The position numbers were made by a program, and so were the translations under genes. A DNA stretch of 10,128 bases, taken from positions 1 through 10,128 of the forward strand of contig JAEYWW010000109.1 in NCBI GenBank assembly GCA_023428805.1. Reading direction: 5' to 3'. Source of the stretch: Armatimonadota bacterium (lineage in GTDB: Bacteria > Armatimonadota > Fimbriimonadia > Fimbriimonadales > Fimbriimonadaceae). The notes beneath the pieces are model-generated. The model ran no database searches. It was not told the DNA's origin and saw only the letters and a list, made by a program, of their open reading frames with translations. This document shows, in pieces, positions 6,090-10,128 of this stretch (positions are counted from its first letter, which is position 1; each line of letters begins with the position of its first letter).

Positions 6090-6878
6090 ATGCAGGCGCA
6101 CGATCCCTACCGCGAGCAGAACCGAAAAAGCCTTTACTGGCTTCTCGGCGGGGTGGGTGCGCTCGTCATCCTGATCGCCTTCGGCGTGGGTGCGGGCTGG
6201 CTTCGCCTGTTCGGCGCCGCTCCTCCCGTCGCCACCCAAATCCGCGCCAATCCGCCCCAAGTCGTCCTCCAAGACACCGCAGACCCCCCTCCGGTGATGC
6301 TTCAAGACACTGATTCAAAGATGCCGAAGGACATCCACGATTGGTTGATGCACTTGGAGAAGATTGAACGTGAACGCAAGCGGCTGGCAACCGCACAGAT
6401 GGCGCACCTTTCGGTGACGATGACCAAGCTGTCGTTGAAAGGGGCGACGGATATCCTAAAGAGCCTGAACGAGGACCCGGAAGCCGATCCCGTCACGCCA
6501 TCGGAAAACCTCGTTCAGGACACAAAAGCCAAGCGGGAGGAGTGGGCCAAGCTTCAGGAAGACTTCGCAAGCCTGCCGCCACCGAAGGAATGTGAAATTG
6601 CGGCGAATGAGTACCACAAGACGCTGGATCAGACAAGCGCGATGATGATTGAAATTCTCGACCTCGTTGCGGGTTCCCAGGAGCACCCAGAAAAAGCCAT
6701 CGAAGCCCTCACCAACATGCAGGGCACCAGCACCGAACGGATTGATGCTTCCGGCAAAGCGACCGATGAGGAAGTGGCCGCCATCTGCGCGAAGTACAAC
6801 ACACGCAAATGGTTCTCAATCCAGGAAGACTTCGGCTCCGGACTGATGAATCAGATCCCGAAAATGCCGGGAACGTAA
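6090..6878 (+). CDS. Membrane-anchored hypothetical protein with a helical extracytoplasmic domain
   Basis: No family is recognised. The 262 residues start with a short basic cytoplasmic tail (R8, R12, K13). One membrane segment follows (about 15-38, LYWLLGGVGALVILIAFGVG), so the rest should lie outside the membrane. A proline-rich linker (44-76) carries a repeated unit, PPQVVLQDT and PPPVMLQDT. Residues 77-262 are mostly charged, helix-forming sequence (e.g. DWLMHLEKIERERKRLATAQ; TKAKREEWAKLQEDFASL) with two cysteines, C168 and C233, that could form a disulfide. The start at 6090 follows GAGGTGGG (6073-6080). The frame stays open upstream to 5952, but that part runs antisense into the accB-like gene and is unlikely to be coding. 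It is divergent from the accB-like operon and 28 bases ahead of the VOC gene, with which it may be cotranscribed. Confidence 0.75.
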   Translation: MQAHDPYREQNRKSLYWLLGGVGALVILIAFGVGAGWLRLFGAAPPVATQIRANPPQVVLQDTADPPPVMLQDTDSKMPKDIHDWLMHLEKIERERKRLATAQMAHLSVTMTKLSLKGATDILKSLNEDPEADPVTPSENLVQDTKAKREEWAKLQEDFASLPPPKECEIAANEYHKTLDQTSAMMIEILDLVAGSQEHPEKAIEALTNMQGTSTERIDASGKATDEEVAAICAKYNTRKWFSIQEDFGSGLMNQIPKMPGT

Positions 6879-6906
6879 TCAGGCGTCATTTCGGTACGAG
6901 TGTGTT

Positions 6907-7263
6907 ATGAACAGGCCTGTTCACTTCGATCTGCCGGTGGACGATCTCGGCAAAGCTAAAGAGTTCTACTCTGGAGTTTTTGGATGGAACTTTCAAGAGT
7001 TCGGCAACACCGGATACCATTTGACCATGACCGGAGAGGGTTCAGGAATTGATGGAGGCATGATGTTGCGAAACCCTGGTCAACCCGTCACGCTCACAAT
7101 CGATGTCGCTGATCTGGAAGCACACATGACGATGGTGGTTGATGCGGGCGGAGAAATCGTGGTGCCGCGCATGCCGATTCAAGGCGTTGGCTGGCTCTGC
7201 TATTTCAAAGACCCGTCCGGCAACATCTTCGGGATGATGCAGAACGACCCTTCGGCAGGATGA
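6907..7263 (+). CDS. VOC-superfamily (glyoxalase/bleomycin-resistance-like) protein
   Basis: The 118-aa product has one VOC module built of two beta-alpha-beta units. The first is HFDLPVDDLGKAKEFYSGVF followed by GWNF (6-29), then IDGGMM (48-53). The second is TLTIDVADLEAHM (62-74), DAGGEIVVPRMPIQGVGW (79-96) and FKDPSGNIFGMMQ (100-112). This is the pattern of small proteins annotated as predicted enzymes related to lactoylglutathione lyase. Of the four glyoxalase-I metal ligands, only H6 is clearly kept; the others appear as P60 and Q112 or cannot be placed, so classical metal-dependent glyoxalase activity is doubtful. The substrate is unknown. The start has a weak ribosome-binding site and follows the membrane-protein gene by 28 bases. 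The gene ends 2 bases from the convergent nuoG stop. Confidence 0.88.
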   Translation: MNRPVHFDLPVDDLGKAKEFYSGVFGWNFQEFGNTGYHLTMTGEGSGIDGGMMLRNPGQPVTLTIDVADLEAHMTMVVDAGGEIVVPRMPIQGVGWLCYFKDPSGNIFGMMQNDPSAG

Positions 7264-7265
7264 AA

Positions 7266-9377
7266 TCAAATAGGCGCGGGCTCGGGGCGGGCGACGATCA
7301 CGCCTTCACCATCGAGCGCGCCGTAATCCACTCCGCTCCACCCCGCCACTGTCGATGCAATTTCTGCGAGCACGTCGCGGGAGTTGAAGGGGGGGCGGAT
7401 GGGATCGACGCGAACCATCATCTCGGCGAAGATGCGCCAGCTCGGCTTGGCGTCGGTGTTCTCCGGCAGAACCTGCCGCATGAGCTGGACTCGCCGCTCG
7501 TAATTGGTGTAGGTTCCGTCCTGCTCGGCCGGGAGCGTCATGGGAAGGACAACGCTCGCAAAAGCGCACGTCTCCACCTGACGCCAATGCTGAACGACCA
7601 AGAATGGCACGTTCTCCAGCGCGGCTTCCACCAGTTCTCGGTCGGGAAATTCGTTCAACAGGTCGGTGTTGACCAGCCAGAGAGCCTTGAGTTTTCCGTC
7701 GCGAGCGGCTTCCAGAATCTGGCGGGTGTTCAAACCGGGGTTGGAAGCGGCTTCGCCGCCCGGCAGCGTATCGGGCAGGACGCCCATCTGCATCGCACCC
7801 ATCTCGTTCGGCCCCGCCGCCCACATATTGAAGGTCGCGCCTGAATCCTTGGCGTGGAGGGCGAGTTTTTCGATGGCGGCGGCGCCGTCGACTTGATTCA
7901 AAAGAGTGGCCGAGGTGAGGACGGTGCGCTTGCCTCCGCCCATCGCTTCCCGTGCCTCGTCGATCTGACGCGCCGAAACTCCGGTCTTCGATTCAAAATC
8001 TGCACCCACGGAACCGCCTGCCAGCGCGGCGGCGACCGCTTCGGCCTGCCCCTTGTTGTAGCGGATCACCGTGTGCGCGAAGCTGTCGGCCTCGGTCGGA
8101 GCGTGATGAGCGACCACGACCTTCATGCCATTCCGGAACCAGCCTTTGCGGACCCGGAGGAAGGACATCGGCGCATCGTCGGCAAGGTTGGTGCCAAAGA
8201 CCAGAACCGCATCTTGACTTTCCAACTCGGCAATCGTTCCCTGCACCGGATCAATTCCGTGCTTCACGTCCAGTTTGTCGCCTCGACTGAGCAGGGTTGA
8301 ACTCAAGCGATGATCGATTGAATTCGACTTGAAAACGCCTCGGAACATCTTCTGCAGCAGGAACATGTCCTCGTTGCTGATGCTCGGTCCGACGATGGCG
8401 GCGACGTCGTTGCCTCCGTTCTGGAACTCCGGAAGAATCTGCGCGTATGCCTCGGCCCAGCTGCCGAGCCGGAAGCCGTCGTTGGTGCGGATGTTGACCG
8501 AGAAAAGCCGATCAGCCGCGTTGTAGAACTCGTGACCGAACTTGGTCCTGTCGCAGGTCCACTCCTCGTTGACCGCTTCGTTGGTGCGGCCGTTGATGCG
8601 GACGTATTTGCCGGAACGATAGTCGAACCAGACATTGGTTCCGTCTGGTGTGACCGTGCAGAGAGCGGGCCGGGTTTCCAAATCCCAGGGACGGGCACGG
8701 AATCGGTAACGGGTGGATGTCAGCGCTCCGACGGGGCAGATTTCGATGACGTTGCCGCTGAATTTGGACTCAAAATCGGTGAGCTGGTAGGTGCTCGGCT
8801 GCATCTCCGCGCCGCGGAAGCGGAAGGCAAGCTGGCTGTCGCCGGAAATCTCTTCCGTAAATCGTACGCAGCGTCCGCATTGGATGCACCGCTCCAGGTC
8901 AAGGGTGACGTACTGGCTGAGCGGATAAGCCTTGGGCAGGTGACGCTTGACTTCAAGGAAGCGTGAGGTGGACGGCCCGTAGGCGAGGGTGTTGTTCTGC
9001 AGCGGGCATTCGCCGCCCCGGTCGCAGATCGGGCAGTCGAGAGGGTGGTTGATGAGCAGGAACTCAAGGACGCCCTTGCGGTCGCGGTGGACGTTTTCGC
9101 TGTCGGTGTAGATCACCATGCCGTCGCCGGCGGGCAGGGTGCATCCCGCCTGTGGCTTGGGCATCATGCGAACGCTGCCGTCCTGCTGCTTGAACCCGAC
9201 TTCAACCAGGCACATGCGGCACATGCCGACCGGCTTCATGCGGGGGTGATAGCAGAAGATCGGGATTTCGAGGCCCAAACGCTTGACCGATTCAACGATG
9301 AGTTCGCCCTTGGGAACGGCGATCTCAATGTCGTTGATCGTGATCGTAACGGTGTCGGTCTGCGGTGCCGCGGCCAT
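7266..9377 (-). CDS. nuoG: NADH-quinone oxidoreductase (complex I) subunit G
   Basis: The 703-aa product carries the cluster ligands of NuoG in order. The [2Fe-2S] N1b set is C42, C53, C56, C79. The N5 set is H111, C115, C118, C124 (HPLDCPICDRGGEC). The N4 set is C164, C167, C170 and C214 (ERCIQCGRC; EICPVGA). The rest is a molybdopterin-oxidoreductase-like domain, catalytically silent in this family. The extra N7 cluster seen in E. coli and Thermus (CxxCxxxC plus a later Cys) is not supported: C240 and C275 remain, but T243 and T247 stand where two Cys would be. The subunit belongs to the cytoplasmic arm that passes electrons from NADH to quinone. The ATG at 9377 is preceded by GGAG and AAGAGA. 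The gene stands alone: nuoH does not follow and no other nuo gene is in the window, although nuoG usually lies in the nuo operon. Confidence 0.95.
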   Translation of the reverse strand: MAAAPQTDTVTITINDIEIAVPKGELIVESVKRLGLEIPIFCYHPRMKPVGMCRMCLVEVGFKQQDGSVRMMPKPQAGCTLPAGDGMVIYTDSENVHRDRKGVLEFLLINHPLDCPICDRGGECPLQNNTLAYGPSTSRFLEVKRHLPKAYPLSQYVTLDLERCIQCGRCVRFTEEISGDSQLAFRFRGAEMQPSTYQLTDFESKFSGNVIEICPVGALTSTRYRFRARPWDLETRPALCTVTPDGTNVWFDYRSGKYVRINGRTNEAVNEEWTCDRTKFGHEFYNAADRLFSVNIRTNDGFRLGSWAEAYAQILPEFQNGGNDVAAIVGPSISNEDMFLLQKMFRGVFKSNSIDHRLSSTLLSRGDKLDVKHGIDPVQGTIAELESQDAVLVFGTNLADDAPMSFLRVRKGWFRNGMKVVVAHHAPTEADSFAHTVIRYNKGQAEAVAAALAGGSVGADFESKTGVSARQIDEAREAMGGGKRTVLTSATLLNQVDGAAAIEKLALHAKDSGATFNMWAAGPNEMGAMQMGVLPDTLPGGEAASNPGLNTRQILEAARDGKLKALWLVNTDLLNEFPDRELVEAALENVPFLVVQHWRQVETCAFASVVLPMTLPAEQDGTYTNYERRVQLMRQVLPENTDAKPSWRIFAEMMVRVDPIRPPFNSRDVLAEIASTVAGWSGVDYGALDGEGVIVARPEPAPI

Positions 9378-9442
9378 ATCTCTTCATGCTCCGATTGAAG
9401 CCTGGTAGGTGTACCCCAATTCGAAGGGGAGATTCCGGGAGG

Positions 9443-9472
9443 AAAACCGCGGCCCAAAAAGATTGCGGTTTT
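9443..9472. repeat. 8-bp inverted repeat in the nuoG / secreted-protein divergent region
   Basis: AAAACCGC (9443-9450) and GCGGTTTT (9465-9472) are exact reverse complements around a 14-base centre. With A- and T-runs at the outer ends it could act as an operator or as a weak bidirectional terminator. It lies centrally between the two divergent starts. Confidence 0.45.
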
Positions 9473-9499
9473 GATACCCCAGTGGGTAGAGTCTGACAT
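9471..9499 (+). promoter_or_regulatory. Weak candidate promoter for the secreted-protein gene, overlapping a TACCC/GGGTA repeat
   Basis: TTGATA (9471-9476, 5 of 6 to the sigma-70 -35 consensus) is followed after 17 bases by TGACAT (9494-9499, only 3 of 6 to the -10). Between them lies the perfect inverted repeat TACCC-CAGT-GGGTA (9475-9488), well placed for a repressor. TACCCCA also occurs at 9412-9418 in the same orientation. The repeats are seen; promoter and operator roles are guesses. Confidence 0.3.
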
Positions 9500-9508
9500 T
9501 CCGTTTGA

Positions 9509-9527
9509 ACCTGCAACTTTGGCAGGT
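9509..9527. repeat. 6-bp inverted repeat in the leader of the secreted-protein gene
   Basis: ACCTGC (9509-9514) and GCAGGT (9522-9527) pair around the 7-base loop AACTTTG, ending a few bases before the purine-rich ribosome-binding site GGGGGGAAGGG (9531-9541). It could be a leader hairpin affecting translation or an operator. Confidence 0.35.
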
Positions 9528-9544
9528 CACGGGGGGAAGGGTAT

Positions 9545-10128
9545 ATGAAAAAACGATTTACAGCGGGACGGCTGAGGGCCAGTCTCGCCCTGCTGGCGGC
9601 GGTCTGCCTCGGAGCCGTCGCTGCAGCCGGAAATCGCTCCGAACTGGTTCCGCTCCACATCAACGTGAAGCTGAAACCAGGGGTGACAGCGACCCAGGAC
9701 ATCCGTCGAGCAGTGGATGGACTCGGCATCATCGTGGACCGGCAGAACGGCGTGCTCAAGGTCAAGCTTTTCAGCGATGTGACGCTTGATGACGCCATGA
9801 AGCTCGCGGCATCTCGCACGCAGGTCGCTGGCGTGGAGGCGATTCAGCCGAAAATGCCGATGTCAGTCAAGTCGGAGGGGCACTACAGCCACACAAGGGA
9901 TGCGATTGAAGCCTATCAGTTGGCCTGGAAGGAGTTTCAACCCTACCGCCCCGACAAAGGGGAGACCAAGGTTCCCGGACTCGGCTTTCTCCGATCTTAT
10001 GAAGAGTGGATGCGCCTCCGCGCCTATCCCAATGATGTCGTTGACCGCTCGGGCTACATCGAATACTACAATGATGTCATCCGCGATCAGGGCAAGATTT
10101 TTGATCGCAACGCCAGAGTCTCCAAACT
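9545..10128 (+). CDS. Secreted protein with an I9-like prodomain, 3' end beyond the window
   Basis: The frame is open from the ATG at 9545 to the window end (194 full codons). A very strong ribosome-binding site, GGGGGGAAGGG, lies three bases upstream. Residues 1-28 are a classical signal peptide: basic MKKRFTAGRLR, hydrophobic ASLALLAAVCLGAV, then AAA. Residues about 33-105 (PLHINVKLKPGVTATQDI, then GLGIIVDRQNGVLKVKL and VAGVEAIQPKMP) read like a subtilisin propeptide/inhibitor I9 fold: a beta strand with KLKPGV, a helix, a strand, and a closing V..VE.IQP. Residues 113-194 are aromatic- and charge-rich (e.g. SYEEWMRLRAYPNDVVDRSG) and I do not recognise them. The S8 catalytic Asp/His/Ser motifs are not in the visible part. 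It may be a secreted peptidase precursor, but only export is well supported. Confidence 0.75.
   Translation, partial: MKKRFTAGRLRASLALLAAVCLGAVAAAGNRSELVPLHINVKLKPGVTATQDIRRAVDGLGIIVDRQNGVLKVKLFSDVTLDDAMKLAASRTQVAGVEAIQPKMPMSVKSEGHYSHTRDAIEAYQLAWKEFQPYRPDKGETKVPGLGFLRSYEEWMRLRAYPNDVVDRSGYIEYYNDVIRDQGKIFDRNARVSK

Noticed and set aside
5996..6091. N-terminal extension of the accB-like protein to the ATG at 6091
   Set aside because: The extra 32 residues have no BCCP similarity and would make the two divergent start codons overlap; the conserved first helix begins at the ATG at 5995.
7260..7844. Plus-strand open frame of 194 codons overlapping the end of nuoG
   Set aside because: It starts by overlapping the VOC stop and is antisense to nuoG; no recognisable protein features.
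9414..9429. CCCC...GGGG around AATTCGAA as a hairpin
   Set aside because: Only four base pairs with a non-symmetric centre; likely chance in this composition.
1..10128. CRISPR array, insertion sequence, integrase, toxin-antitoxin, tRNA or rRNA
   Set aside because: No regular repeats, transposase motifs, cloverleaf or rRNA-like sequence were seen on reading the window.

Overview
This window is a dense, GC-rich (about 60% by eye) bacterial chromosomal segment of housekeeping and hypothetical genes. I see no mobile element, CRISPR array, tRNA or rRNA, and no gene-free stretch over 170 bases. Organism: a free-living, respiring bacterium (NuoG of complex I, bacterial AccC/NusB/RarA/L1). The gene set, an orphan rplA and the protein style would fit Armatimonadota (Fimbriimonadia-like), but this is an impression, not a proof.

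Layout. Positions 1-1116 (minus) hold an S41/tricorn-like secreted peptidase, cut by the window edge. Divergent from it, 1231-1956 (plus) is rplA standing alone. It has an RNA element resembling the L1 autoregulatory site directly before its Shine-Dalgarno and a perfect 12-bp hairpin terminator after its stop. Converging on it is a five-gene minus-strand operon, in transcription order accB-like (5582-5995), a small membrane-anchored pilin-like protein (5226-5585), accC (3865-5226), nusB (3305-3868) and rarA (1990-3303). Every junction is a 4-nt overlap, a 1-nt overlap or a 1-nt gap, so translation is probably coupled throughout. Divergent from the operon, on the plus strand, are a 262-aa membrane-anchored protein of unknown function and a VOC/glyoxalase-like protein (6907-7263). 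The VOC gene ends 2 nt from the end of nuoG (7266-9377, minus), a single nuo gene apart from the other complex I subunits. A 167-bp divergent intergenic region with several inverted repeats separates nuoG from a secreted protein (9545 onward, plus) that runs off the window.

Most interesting. The gene in the accB position encodes a recognisable biotinyl/lipoyl-type domain, but the biotin-attachment motif AMKM reads ALGL, so the acceptor lysine is glycine. Its neighbour accC keeps all the catalytic residues I can check. This resembles in principle the plant BADC proteins, non-biotinylated BCCP relatives that restrain acetyl-CoA carboxylase. Here the gene is locked in an operon with accC and a membrane-anchored pilin-like protein, so a bacterial regulatory or scaffolding module for the carboxylase is a reasonable hypothesis. 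Second-tier points are the rplA gene with its own L1-site-like leader but a shortened L1 signature, the S41 peptidase lacking the usual lysine base, and the secreted protein with an I9-like prodomain followed by an unrecognised region.
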